This document shows, piece by piece, positions 6,392-13,930 of a stretch of 24,148 nt of DNA. The stretch comes from Treponema sp. GTDB lineage: Bacteria > Spirochaetota > Spirochaetia > Treponematales > Breznakiellaceae. The position numbers were made by a program, and so were the translations under genes. The notes beneath the pieces were generated by a model that saw nothing but the letters and a program-made list of their open reading frames with translations, had not been told where the DNA came from and ran no database searches. Positions within the stretch are counted from its first letter, which is position 1. The number at the start of each line of letters is the position of its first letter. Location of the stretch: the NCBI GenBank assembly GCA_031278025.1, contig JAITLF010000154.1, positions 1 through 24,148 on the forward strand. The letters are read 5' to 3'.

Positions 6392-8005
6392 ATGGATATT
6401 CAAAGCATGGTAAAAAATCTCCATCCCCTGGAAGTTCGCATAATCCTGGACTATAAGAAGGGGGATGAATTTTCCATAGAGAAGGTGGAAAGGGAACTGG
6501 GCTTTAAGCCGGGGAACGGGAACCAGGCCCTGTCGTGGCTTGCGGCAAAGGGCATCATCAGCGAGATACGCCGGGAAACCACGGTTTTTTTTGAAGTAAC
6601 CGGCCTGGGCCGGGAATGGAAGACAAAGGGGTCTCCGGAGGAGCGGATCATTGAGCTGGTCCGGATTCAGCCGGGGCAAAAGTTGCCCTGGATAGCCCAG
6701 ACCCTGGGCCTGGATGCCAAAGACGCGGGGAGCGCTTTCGGCGCCCTGTCCAAGCTGGGGGTTCTGGGCATGGACGGGGGCAAAGGCGTGATCCTTACCG
6801 TGCCGGCGGATCAGATGGCCAATGGCCGGCCCGCCGCGGGTCCTGCCGCCGAATACTTCGCCCTGCTCAGGGGGCTCCTGGACAAGGCGGACGCGGCCCC
6901 CGGCGGGCTTTTGGCCCGGAACAGCCTTTCGGATGCCGAGGCTGGCCGTATGGCGGGAATAGCCAGAAAGCGGGGCGCCGCGGGGGCGGCCTTTCGGGAA
7001 GTGGACCGCGAACAGGTGATCTTCGGCTTTTCACCGGACGGTGAGGATGGTGTGGATAGGGACGCGCTGGCGGCGGCCCTGGCGTCGGCGGGGATCACCG
7101 GGGATGAACTAGGCCCCCTCACGGCGGATATGCTGGAGAGCGGATCCTGGAAGGGGAAACGTTTCCGGTCCTACAACGTGCGGATACCTCCTTCACGGCT
7201 TATCATCGGGCGGACTAACCCCTATGCGCAATTTCTGGAGAACGTGAAAGATAAACTCGTATCCCTGGGGTTTGAGGAATTCGACGGGCCGCTGGTGGAA
7301 ACGGAATTCTGGAATTCCGACGCCCTGTTCATGCCTCAGTTTCATGCCGCCCGGGACATTCACGACGTGTACCGCATTGCCGAGCCGGATCACGCCAGGG
7401 CCATTGAGGAACCCTGGTTATCCAGCGTCGCGGCGGCCCACGAGAACGGGGGGACTACCGGGAGCCGGGGCTGGAACTACGCGTTTGACCGGGACTTTAC
7501 CCACCGGCTCATACTCCGCAGTCAAGGCACGGTGATGTCCGCTAAAACCCTGCCCCGTGCTGCTATTCCGGGCAAGTACTTCGGGATGCTTCGGGTGTTC
7601 CGGTATGACAAGGTGGATGCCACCCATCTGCCGGATTTTTACCAGACCGAAGGCATCATTTTAGGGGAGGACGTGAATCTGAAAACCCTGCTGGGGATGC
7701 TGGAGATGTTCGCCCTTGAGGTTGCGGGCGCCAAAGAAGTGAAATATGTTCCCGGCTACTTCCCCTTTACCGAGCCGTCGGTGGAGGTCCACATCAAGCA
7801 CCCGGTCCTGGGCTGGTTCGAACTCGGCGGCTCCGGGATATTCCGCCCCGAAGTAACCGAATCCCTGGGAGTACAGGTACCCGTGGCGGCCTGGGGCATA
7901 GGCATAGACCGCATGGCCCTGATGGCCCTGGGACTCAACGACCTGCGGGAGTTGTTCAGCTATGACATCGAACATGTCCGGCTCAGACGCGCCCGGGACG
8001 CCTAA
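6392..8005 (+). CDS. pheS: Phenylalanine--tRNA ligase alpha subunit, archaeal/eukaryotic-type
   Basis: The 537-residue protein charges tRNA-Phe as part of an alpha2-beta2 enzyme. The first 150 or so residues are helix-turn-helix/winged-helix-like modules (LHPLEVRIILDYKKGDEFS, ALSWLAAKGIISEIRRETT), which are typical of the archaeal/eukaryotic form rather than the coiled-coil N-terminus of most bacterial PheS. The class II catalytic core follows from about residue 265, with DALFMPQFHAARDIHDVY, LRSQGTVMSAKTLPR, FRYDKVDATHLPDFYQTEG and motif 3 GIGIDRMALMALGLNDLREL near residues 502-521. Spirochaetes are known to carry this form. ATG 6392 has GGAG at 6383-6386, 5 nt upstream; an in-frame TTG at 6365 is upstream of the likely promoter. 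pheT is not adjacent. Confidence 0.95.
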   Translation: MDIQSMVKNLHPLEVRIILDYKKGDEFSIEKVERELGFKPGNGNQALSWLAAKGIISEIRRETTVFFEVTGLGREWKTKGSPEERIIELVRIQPGQKLPWIAQTLGLDAKDAGSAFGALSKLGVLGMDGGKGVILTVPADQMANGRPAAGPAAEYFALLRGLLDKADAAPGGLLARNSLSDAEAGRMAGIARKRGAAGAAFREVDREQVIFGFSPDGEDGVDRDALAAALASAGITGDELGPLTADMLESGSWKGKRFRSYNVRIPPSRLIIGRTNPYAQFLENVKDKLVSLGFEEFDGPLVETEFWNSDALFMPQFHAARDIHDVYRIAEPDHARAIEEPWLSSVAAAHENGGTTGSRGWNYAFDRDFTHRLILRSQGTVMSAKTLPRAAIPGKYFGMLRVFRYDKVDATHLPDFYQTEGIILGEDVNLKTLLGMLEMFALEVAGAKEVKYVPGYFPFTEPSVEVHIKHPVLGWFELGGSGIFRPEVTESLGVQVPVAAWGIGIDRMALMALGLNDLRELFSYDIEHVRLRRARDA

Positions 8006-8026
8006 AAACGTGGGGCTGTAAAAGAA

Positions 8027-8043
8027 CTCCCCGATGCGGGGAG
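8027..8043 (+). terminator. Hairpin after pheS, possible terminator
   Basis: CTCCCCG (8027-8033) pairs with CGGGGAG (8037-8043) around ATG, 21 bp after the pheS stop. No T-run follows, so intrinsic termination here is unproven. Confidence 0.4.
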
Positions 8044-8121
8044 GTATCTGCCTGGGTGGAAAAGGGAGAAGCCGCGTTTATGCGGATGATGGACCAAACC
8101 GGCAAACGGAGAACATGAAGC

Positions 8122-8322
8122 ATGACGGCGCGCAGGAGTGGGCATGAGCGCGGGGTTACCCGTTATGCGGCTGAACAATGGGCGGCTGCAAAGTTAATGG
8201 CTTGCCGTATTTTGGAATCCACCGTGAGGCTGCATGTTAAAAAAGATTTGAATGCTTCTGACAATATTTTTGCGGATATTCAATTTGCGGATATTCAATA
8301 TGAAAACATCAAGAGAACATAA
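8122..8322 (+). CDS. Small ORF of doubtful coding status
   Basis: A 66-codon frame follows GGAG at 8109-8112. I recognise no family. Its second half is AT-rich and contains a 15-bp direct repeat (TTGCGGATATTCAA at 8270-8283 and 8285-8298) that would encode FADIQ twice. The composition changes within the frame, and the first half looks like ordinary GC-rich intergenic sequence. It could be a small gene or a chance frame in spacer DNA; I lean toward chance. Confidence 0.2.
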   Translation: MTARRSGHERGVTRYAAEQWAAAKLMACRILESTVRLHVKKDLNASDNIFADIQFADIQYENIKRT

Positions 8323-8545
8323 ATTAATACTCTAATAAAAAATACGCCGCGCCGTCCTTGTCGCGGCTCCGCGCAGCGGTTCTTTTTCTTGCTCGTTGCA
8401 AGAAATAAAGGTGGGATGGCCGAAACGGGCGCCCGGCGGCGGCCCGCCTGGTGAAGTTATTATTCTGCTGGCTTACCGGGAGTACCTCGTGTGATTCTCC
8501 GGGTTACGTTTATCGCGCTGCGGCGGGGCGGTTCATTCATTTATT
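8323..8545. other. Intergenic region, hairpin only
   Basis: The only structure I see is TTTCTTGC (8385-8392) pairing with GCAAGAAA (8398-8405) around a 5-nt loop, without a following T-run on either strand. No gene is supported. Confidence 0.5.
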
Positions 8546-8902
8546 TTATTCGTTTCCAATTCCGAACCGTTTGTGTATGTTTTTATTTAGTTTCTCGCGG
8601 CATTTATCAGCCCATGTTTTCGCATTAGATTTTTTAAGGATATTTTCACAAAATGCACCCACATCTTCTCCGGTAATAGAAAGCACGGAACGCCCATCGG
8701 CGGCGGCAACGGCAAATGATTCTGCGGTGTTCATTAAAACCGGCATCATAGATTCATCTATCATTAAACTAAACATATAGGTTTCTATTTCTTTTAATAC
8801 AAATTGGTAATCATCAGCCAATGATTCTACCAATTTACGGTATGCTTTAAATTCAGCTTTTTCCCGTATCATTTTCCTAAATGCTTCTATCATCTTTTCC
8901 AT
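8546..8902 (-). CDS. DUF1048 family protein
   Basis: The 118-residue, mostly helical, soluble protein resembles the DUF1048 family: an N-terminal MIEAFRKMIREKAEFKAYRK helix, a middle YMFSLMID segment and the conserved-looking ITGEDVGAFCENILK block near residues 76-90, then a Lys-rich tail. DUF1048 genes usually sit beside a PadR-type repressor; none is present here. ATG 8902 is well supported by GGAGGG at 8913-8908, and TATAAA lies 6 nt farther upstream at 8925-8920. The gene is AT-richer than pheS and recG on either side, hinting at a different origin. Biochemical function is unknown. The family assignment is from memory of sequence pattern, not a search. Confidence 0.7.
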   Translation of the reverse strand: MEKMIEAFRKMIREKAEFKAYRKLVESLADDYQFVLKEIETYMFSLMIDESMMPVLMNTAESFAVAAADGRSVLSITGEDVGAFCENILKKSNAKTWADKCREKLNKNIHKRFGIGNE

Positions 8903-8919
8903 TTTGACCCTCCGGATAT

Positions 8920-8925
8920 TTTATA
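8920..8925 (-). promoter_or_regulatory. Candidate -10 box, DUF1048 gene
   Basis: TATAAA reads on the minus strand at 8925-8920, 6 nt upstream of the GGAGGG Shine-Dalgarno. This would give a leader of about 15-20 nt. I see no strong -35. Confidence 0.35.
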
Positions 8926-9039
8926 AAGCATTTACGGTGTATAAGAATATGTTCTATTGGTTACTCCACTATTGTCAAGTCTTTTTCCACGAACCGTGAA
9001 TAATCAGGGAGAATTGCACCCTCTCTGATAATTCGGTAA

Positions 9040-9132
9040 TTGCTTGAGGAGCGGGAAACCATCAGCGCCGGTTATGCCGCGCTCTGCCGCATTCTTAAAG
9101 GTGCGGGTATCGTGTCCAAACGCAAACACCGG
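9040..9132 (+). pseudogene. Possible transposase remnant (ISNCY/IS1202-like)
   Basis: In this frame the translation EERETISAGYAALCRILKGA continues into GIVSKRKHR. It recalls the segment of IS1202/ISNCY-type transposases that reads roughly EREGIxxSYxTxYRILxEAGIxSPKKHR. A stop codon (9037-9039) lies directly upstream in frame and the downstream translation loses any resemblance, so if real it is only a scrap of about 30 codons. No terminal repeats are visible. The resemblance is from memory and may be chance. Confidence 0.3.
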
Positions 9133-9418
9133 TTTTACGGCGTATTGCGACAGGCGGTAGTATCCGGTCGAAATGCGGGGATTAACCGACAGCCGGATCG
9201 GCGCGCATTTGCCGGACATAACGCAACTGCCGCTTCAGAAATACTATTTTTCGGACGGGAAGGGGCCGGGTTCGGCGGCCGCGGGAGGGGTGAAGTTTTC
9301 GCCGGCGATTCACCGGGAAACTACGCGGCGGCGGCAATGCCGGCAAGCCGGAGGCCGCTTCAAATGCCCTGCCCCATCATACTCGACTTCTCCCGAAAAA
9401 TCTGCTAGATTTGAAGCT

Positions 9419-10003
9419 ATGAATATCCTCATGAACATTCTGAGTAGCCTTACGAGCCTTTACATGCTCCTTATGTTTGTCAGAATCATGCTGACCTGGT
9501 TCAGTGGATCCCGCTACGGAAAACCGGTGGAACTCTTATGCCGGATAACTGACCCCTACCTGGACTGGTTCCGCCGTTTTCCCCTGCGCTTTGGTATGCT
9601 GGACCTCTCCCCTATCCTTGCCCTGACGGTCCTGTCTGTGGCGAACAACGTGTTCGGGACCCTGGGACAGTACGGGCGCATCACGCTGGGGATAATCCTG
9701 GCGATGCTCCTTTCCGCCCTTTGGTCTGCGGTATCCTTCATCATTGGCTTTTTCATCGTCATCCTGGTACTCAGGCTTATTGCCTACCTTACCAGCCGGG
9801 ATGTGTACCGCTCCTTTTGGGGGATCATTGACACCCTTTCCCAGCCGGTGTTGTACCGCATCAACCGGATCATCTTCCGTGACCGGCTGGTCAATTATCT
9901 GTCCTCGCTTATCACCGCCATCCTGGTTCTCCTGGTCCTGCGCTTCGGCCTTAGTTTCCTTGCGCGTCTTTTGATTGGGGGACTCAGCCGCCTCTCCCTG
10001 TAA
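9419..10003 (+). CDS. YggT family integral membrane protein
   Basis: The 194-residue protein has two YGGT repeats, each a pair of membrane helices separated by a short conserved loop. The first repeat contains LYMLLMFVRIMLTWF and CRITDPYLDWFRRF; the second contains VLRLIAYLTSRDVYRSFWGI and DTLSQPVLYRINRIIF. This R-x-x-W then DP/QP-x-L-x-x-x-R pattern is the family signature. YggT proteins have been linked to osmotic tolerance and, in some bacteria, to cell division or membrane complex placement. I start at ATG 9419; an in-frame ATG at 9431 is also possible and neither has a strong Shine-Dalgarno. The frame extends upstream to 9173 without membrane or family features. recG begins 17 bp downstream, so cotranscription is likely. 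Confidence 0.88.
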   Translation: MNILMNILSSLTSLYMLLMFVRIMLTWFSGSRYGKPVELLCRITDPYLDWFRRFPLRFGMLDLSPILALTVLSVANNVFGTLGQYGRITLGIILAMLLSALWSAVSFIIGFFIVILVLRLIAYLTSRDVYRSFWGIIDTLSQPVLYRINRIIFRDRLVNYLSSLITAILVLLVLRFGLSFLARLLIGGLSRLSL

Positions 10004-10020
10004 TACCGCCCGCGACCGCC

Positions 10021-12180
10021 ATGTTTCTCCGGGAATTATCCATGCCGTCGGACCACATCAAAGGCGCCGGTCCTGTGGCGGTCAGGACCCTTGCCCACGC
10101 AGGCATTACCAGTGTCGGGGCCCTCCTCTGCCGCTACCCCAGGGACTGGGAAGACCGTAGCGTCGCCGTACCCCTGGCGGATTTCAGGCGTTCTTCCGCA
10201 GTCTGTACCGTGGTCCGGGTCCTGGCCCACGACTGGTTCGGGTTCGGCGGGATGAAGACCCTCAAGGTATATGTCGAAGACTCAAGCGCCCGTGCGGTTC
10301 TGGTCTGCTTCAACCGCCCGTTCCTGGAAAAACAGCTTGCCATAGGCCGGCAGTTCAGGCTTTGGGGCCGTTTTTTCTATAAATACGGCGAAATTCAGTC
10401 CACGGTTTTCGAGGTGGAACCCCTGGAAGGCGGCGTTCCGGAGGCGGAAAGCGCCGCCAAATCAAGCCGCGTTTTTGGCCGCATCCTTCCGGTTTATCCC
10501 CTGAGCGCGGGGCTTACCCAGGGACTGCTCAGAAAGCTTATCAAGACGGCGCTGTCCCAGTACGCCCCGCCGCTGGAGGACGAGCTTCCTGAAGAAATCA
10601 CCCGCCGGGACGCGCTCCTCCCCAAAGCTCAGGCAATACGGGCCATACACTTTCCCGCCTCCGCGGGCGAACTCGACGCGGCCCGGAAAACCCTCATCTA
10701 CGAGGAACTTTTCTACCTGGAAGTGCTGGTGGGGAAGCGGGCCATGGAACGCCGGTCCCTGGGGAGCGGTACGGTCCGCCCTTCTGAATACCAGGAACGG
10801 CGCGTCCAGGATTCCGGCGCGCCCCTTCAGAAACGGCTTCTGGAACGCCTGCCCTTTGATCTTACCCCCGGTCAGGAAAACGCCGTTGCCGAAATCAATC
10901 GGGACATGGACGGCCCTTTCCCCATGGCCCGGCTCATTCAGGGGGATGTCGGGTCGGGAAAAACCCTGGTCTCGTTTTTGGCGGCCCTTAAAGCCATCGA
11001 TGCCGGAGGGCAGGCGGCGCTTATGGCTCCTACGGAACTCCTTGCCCGGCAGCACGCCGAGAACGCGGCGGCGCTCCTGGAACCCCTGGGAGTCAGGATC
11101 GCCTTTCTTACGGGGAATATTAAGGCCGCGGGAAGGACGCCGCTGCTCAAGAGCCTGGCCGCCGGGGATGTGGACATGGTGGTTGGGACCCACGCGCTCT
11201 TTTCGCGGGATGTGGTATACCGGAGCCTGCGCCTTGTGGTGGTGGATGAACAGCACCGGTTTGGGGTAACCCAGCGGCAGGCAATCATGGCGAAGGGACG
11301 GTCCTCCCTCGCGTCGCCGGGAACGCCGGATCTCCTTATGATGAGCGCCACGCCCATACCCAGGACCCTGGCCCTTACGGTGTTTGGGGACCTGGACGTG
11401 TCGGTGATTCGGGACCTGCCGCCGGGACGAAAGCCCGTTAAGACCCACCTGGCCAGGGAATCCAACGAGGGAAAGGTCTACGATTTTGTGGGCCGGGAAC
11501 TCGCCGCCGGGCGGCAGGCCTACTTTGTGTACCCCCTTATCGAGGCGGCGGATAACCGGGACCTTAAAGACGCCGAAACAATGGCGGAACGCCTGGCAAC
11601 AACGGTTTTCCCTCGGCATAAGACGGCCCTGGTTCATTCCCGGCTGGACGAGGAGGAGAAGCGCAGGACCATGGAAGCCTTTCGCCGGGGGGAAGTACAG
11701 GTGCTGGTAGCCACCAGCGTGGTAGAAGTCGGCGTCGACGTGCCTAACGCTTCCTGCATGGTGATAGAACACGCCGAGTGCTTCGGCCTTTCCGCCCTGC
11801 ACCAGCTCAGGGGCCGGGTAGGCCGGGGCCGGGAACAGTCCTACTGCTTCCTGGTCTATTCCGATGAGGGGCCTGAAGGCGGCGGCCTTACGGAAGACGG
11901 GAAGACCCGGCTTAAGGTGATGCTGGAAAACACTGACGGCTTTGTCATTGCCGAGGAGGACCTGAAACTCCGGGGGCCCGGCCAGATCACCGGCATCGAG
12001 CAGTCGGGGTATCTGGCCCTGGGGATAGCCGATCTGGTCCGGGACGCCGGGGAGCTTGCCCGTGCCAGGACCGACGCCTTTGCCATACTGGGGGCCGATC
12101 CGGAGCTTTTAGCGCCGGAACACCGCCGGGTTGCCGCGGTCCTGGAACGGGCGCCTCCCTTCTCCCCGGTGGTTATGTGA
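10021..12180 (+). CDS. recG: ATP-dependent DNA helicase RecG
   Basis: RecG remodels stalled replication forks and branched recombination intermediates. The protein is up to 719 residues, slightly longer than the usual 690 or so. The N-terminal wedge/OB domain carries DHIKGAGPVAVRTLAHAGI and the CRYPRDWEDRS block. The helicase core shows Walker A GDVGSGKT (about 308-315), VGTHALF, the DEQH box in VVDEQHRFGV (about 408), MSATPIPRTLALTVFGD (about 441), DLPPGRKPVKTH, VVEVGVDVPNA and motif VI HQLRGRVGRG (about 596). The C-terminal LRGPGQITGIEQSG wedge-contact block is intact. The first ATG is 10021, but ATG 10042 is close and neither has a clear Shine-Dalgarno, so the first 7 residues are uncertain. 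It probably shares a transcript with yggT. Confidence 0.97.
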   Translation: MFLRELSMPSDHIKGAGPVAVRTLAHAGITSVGALLCRYPRDWEDRSVAVPLADFRRSSAVCTVVRVLAHDWFGFGGMKTLKVYVEDSSARAVLVCFNRPFLEKQLAIGRQFRLWGRFFYKYGEIQSTVFEVEPLEGGVPEAESAAKSSRVFGRILPVYPLSAGLTQGLLRKLIKTALSQYAPPLEDELPEEITRRDALLPKAQAIRAIHFPASAGELDAARKTLIYEELFYLEVLVGKRAMERRSLGSGTVRPSEYQERRVQDSGAPLQKRLLERLPFDLTPGQENAVAEINRDMDGPFPMARLIQGDVGSGKTLVSFLAALKAIDAGGQAALMAPTELLARQHAENAAALLEPLGVRIAFLTGNIKAAGRTPLLKSLAAGDVDMVVGTHALFSRDVVYRSLRLVVVDEQHRFGVTQRQAIMAKGRSSLASPGTPDLLMMSATPIPRTLALTVFGDLDVSVIRDLPPGRKPVKTHLARESNEGKVYDFVGRELAAGRQAYFVYPLIEAADNRDLKDAETMAERLATTVFPRHKTALVHSRLDEEEKRRTMEAFRRGEVQVLVATSVVEVGVDVPNASCMVIEHAECFGLSALHQLRGRVGRGREQSYCFLVYSDEGPEGGGLTEDGKTRLKVMLENTDGFVIAEEDLKLRGPGQITGIEQSGYLALGIADLVRDAGELARARTDAFAILGADPELLAPEHRRVAAVLERAPPFSPVVM

Positions 12181-12244
12181 TGTTCAGCCCGGGCAGCGCA
12201 CCTGCCGGCGCGGCGGGGGCAGGGCCCTGCGGCGGGGAAAGAGC

Positions 12245-12349
12245 GGTGTACGGGTTGTAAAGCTGGGTGTACGAGACGAAAACCCAGGTTTGCGGCGGAC
12301 AAAAGTGTTTTTGCGGTCAAAAAACCCGGGTTTCTGATGTTGACGATGA
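12245..12349. repeat. Diverged 21-bp-period array after recG
   Basis: Lining up the sequence every 21 bp from 12245 gives units starting GGTGTACGGG, GGTGTACGAG, GGTTTGCGGC, TTTTTGCGGT and GGTTTCTGAT, with recurring AAAACCC near the unit ends. The first two share GGTGTACG at 12245 and 12266. In one frame it translates to degenerate heptads with a repeated G-V/L-R core. It is an older, decayed array, so the unit boundaries are approximate. Confidence 0.6.
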
Positions 12350-12368
12350 AAGGCGGGAATACTAACAT
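12340..12368 (+). promoter_or_regulatory. Candidate metNI promoter
   Basis: TTGACG (12340-12345) and TAACAT (12363-12368) are spaced by exactly 17 bp, matching five and four consensus bases. This puts the start about 33 nt upstream of metN and gives metNI its own promoter separate from recG. I see no S-box or other riboswitch in the leader. Confidence 0.6.
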
Positions 12369-12407
12369 GTATCCCGATTCGAATTATGCGCTATATGAGG
12401 ACCGGAG

Positions 12408-13127
12408 ATGATAACCCTAAAGGGAATATCGAAGCAGTACGCGGTCGTAAACGCCCTTCACGGCGTGGATATTCATATCCCGGCGGGAAGCGTCTACGGC
12501 ATCATCGGGAAGAGCGGGGCGGGAAAATCAACCTTGCTGCGTATCATGAGCCTTCTGGAGCCGCCGGATCAGGGGGAAATCTACTACAGGGATAAACGGG
12601 TAGACACCCTGCGGGGACGGGACGTTTTGATGAGGAGGCGGAAGATGGGGATGATTTTTCAGAATTTCAACCTGCTTAGTTCCCGAAACGTGGCGGGGAA
12701 CATTGGGTACCCCCTGGAAATCGCGGGTTTCAACAAGAAGCGCATACACGAGCGGGTTGAAGAGCTGCTGGAGATGACGGGCATCACGGACAAGCGGAAG
12801 GCCCGGCTCAAGGAGCTTTCCGGCGGGCAGAAGCAGCGCGTTGCCATAGCCCGCGCGCTGGCCGCCTATCCCGACGTCCTCTTCTGCGATGAGGCCACCA
12901 GCGCGCTGGACCCCCAGACCACCCGTTCCATCCTCACGCTGATTCAGGAACTGCATGAACGGCTGGGGATCACCGTGGCCCTCATCACCCATCAGATGGA
13001 GGTTATCCGGGCGGTCTGCGAAGAAGTGGCGGTTCTGGACGAGGGGCGCATCGTGGAGCAGGGTACGGTTGACGAGGTGTTCAAAAACCCCAAGACCGCC
13101 GCCGCACGGGAGCTGGTCTATGCCTAG
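12408..13127 (+). CDS. metN: Methionine ABC transporter ATP-binding protein MetN (short form)
   Basis: The 239-residue ATPase powers uptake of D/L-methionine or related compounds. It has Walker A GKSGAGKST (34-42), the Q-loop at Gln85 in MIFQNFNLL, signature LSGGQKQR (137-144), Walker B LFCDEATSALD (158-168) and the switch His195. The sequence LLSSRNVAGNIGYPLEIAG is characteristic of MetN. It ends right after the nucleotide-binding domain, so the C-terminal ACT-like NIL domain that senses methionine and gives trans-inhibition in E. coli MetN (about 340 residues) is absent. TGAGG lies about 7 nt before ATG 12408, with GGAG abutting it. The stop overlaps metI by 8 bp. Confidence 0.9.
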   Translation: MITLKGISKQYAVVNALHGVDIHIPAGSVYGIIGKSGAGKSTLLRIMSLLEPPDQGEIYYRDKRVDTLRGRDVLMRRRKMGMIFQNFNLLSSRNVAGNIGYPLEIAGFNKKRIHERVEELLEMTGITDKRKARLKELSGGQKQRVAIARALAAYPDVLFCDEATSALDPQTTRSILTLIQELHERLGITVALITHQMEVIRAVCEEVAVLDEGRIVEQGTVDEVFKNPKTAAARELVYA

Positions 13128-13785
13128 CCGTATACTGGAAATTCTCAGGCTGCTTCCCCAGCCGACCCTGGAAACCGTCTATATGACGCTGGCGGCTACG
13201 CTGCTCTCCTGCGTTTTGGGTTTCCCCCTGGGAACCTACCTGTACTGCGCGTCGCCGGCGGGCTTAACCCCCCGGGCCCTGGTTTACACCGTTCTGTCCC
13301 GAATCGTGAACCTGCTCCGTTCCCTGCCCTTCATCATCCTGATGGTACTGCTTATCCCCCTGTCCCGGTTCATCGTCGGGACCAGCATAGGCCCCACCGC
13401 GGCCATCATCCCCCTGTCTATCGCGGCGGCCCCCTTTGTAGCCCGTGTTACCGAGTCGGCCCTCCAGGAAGTGGATGCCGGGGTGATCGTCGCGGCCCGT
13501 GCCATGGGGTCCGCCAACTTCCAGATCGTCCGCAAGGTATTGATCCCCGAAGCCCTGCCGTCCCTGGTATCCGCCCTGGCCCTGACGGTCATCAACCTGA
13601 TTGGCTATTCCGCTATGGCGGGCGCCATAGGCGGCGGGGGCCTGGGGACCCTGGCGATAAACTACGGGTACTACCGGTTCCGCATGGACATAACCCTGGG
13701 AGCGGTGATCATCATCCTGCTTCTGGTGGAAGGGGTGCAGCTTACGGGAACCGCCGTCAGCCGCCGCCTTTGGGCCAAGCGGTAA
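13120..13785 (+). CDS. metI: Methionine ABC transporter permease MetI
   Basis: The 221-residue permease starts at ATG 13120 inside the end of metN, an 8-bp overlap, with GGGAG 7 nt upstream; a frame open from 12955 is the metN shadow. It has about five membrane helices: one near residues 20-40, LSRIVNLLRSLPFIILMVLL near 62-82, a following pair, and a final VIIILLLVEGVQ helix. The cytoplasmic EAA loop that docks onto MetN is VAARAMGSANFQIVRKVLIP, and the family block PFIILMVLLIP is present. The cognate binding protein gene metQ is not next but about 6 kb away, on the same strand. Confidence 0.92.
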   Translation: MPSRILEILRLLPQPTLETVYMTLAATLLSCVLGFPLGTYLYCASPAGLTPRALVYTVLSRIVNLLRSLPFIILMVLLIPLSRFIVGTSIGPTAAIIPLSIAAAPFVARVTESALQEVDAGVIVAARAMGSANFQIVRKVLIPEALPSLVSALALTVINLIGYSAMAGAIGGGGLGTLAINYGYYRFRMDITLGAVIIILLLVEGVQLTGTAVSRRLWAKR

Positions 13786-13860
13786 GCGGTACGGTAAGCG
13801 GGAACGCCCGGCGGCAGTTTTACGGTATCGCCGGCTGGGGCGCTGTCGGGGGAGGGGGGC

Positions 13861-13930
13861 AACACCCCGCAGGGCTGCTTGCGGGTGCTGGGCAGCAACC
13901 TGCGGGGCTGCTTGCGGGTGTTATTTTTTT
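13861..13930 (+). terminator. Terminator after metI, embedding a 16-bp direct repeat
   Basis: GGGCTGCTTGCGGGTG occurs at 13872-13887 and 13905-13920. AACACC at 13861 and GGTGTT ending at 13922 can close a long imperfect stem (with CCGCAGG/CCTGCGG pairing inside), followed by seven T at 13924-13930. The T-run overlaps the last codons of the convergent phosphatase gene. Confidence 0.6.

Noticed and set aside
10462..11802. 446-codon minus-strand open frame
   Set aside because: It is fully antisense to recG, whose helicase motifs are intact; its composition (Gly, His, Arg, Pro-rich) is the usual shadow of a GC-rich gene.
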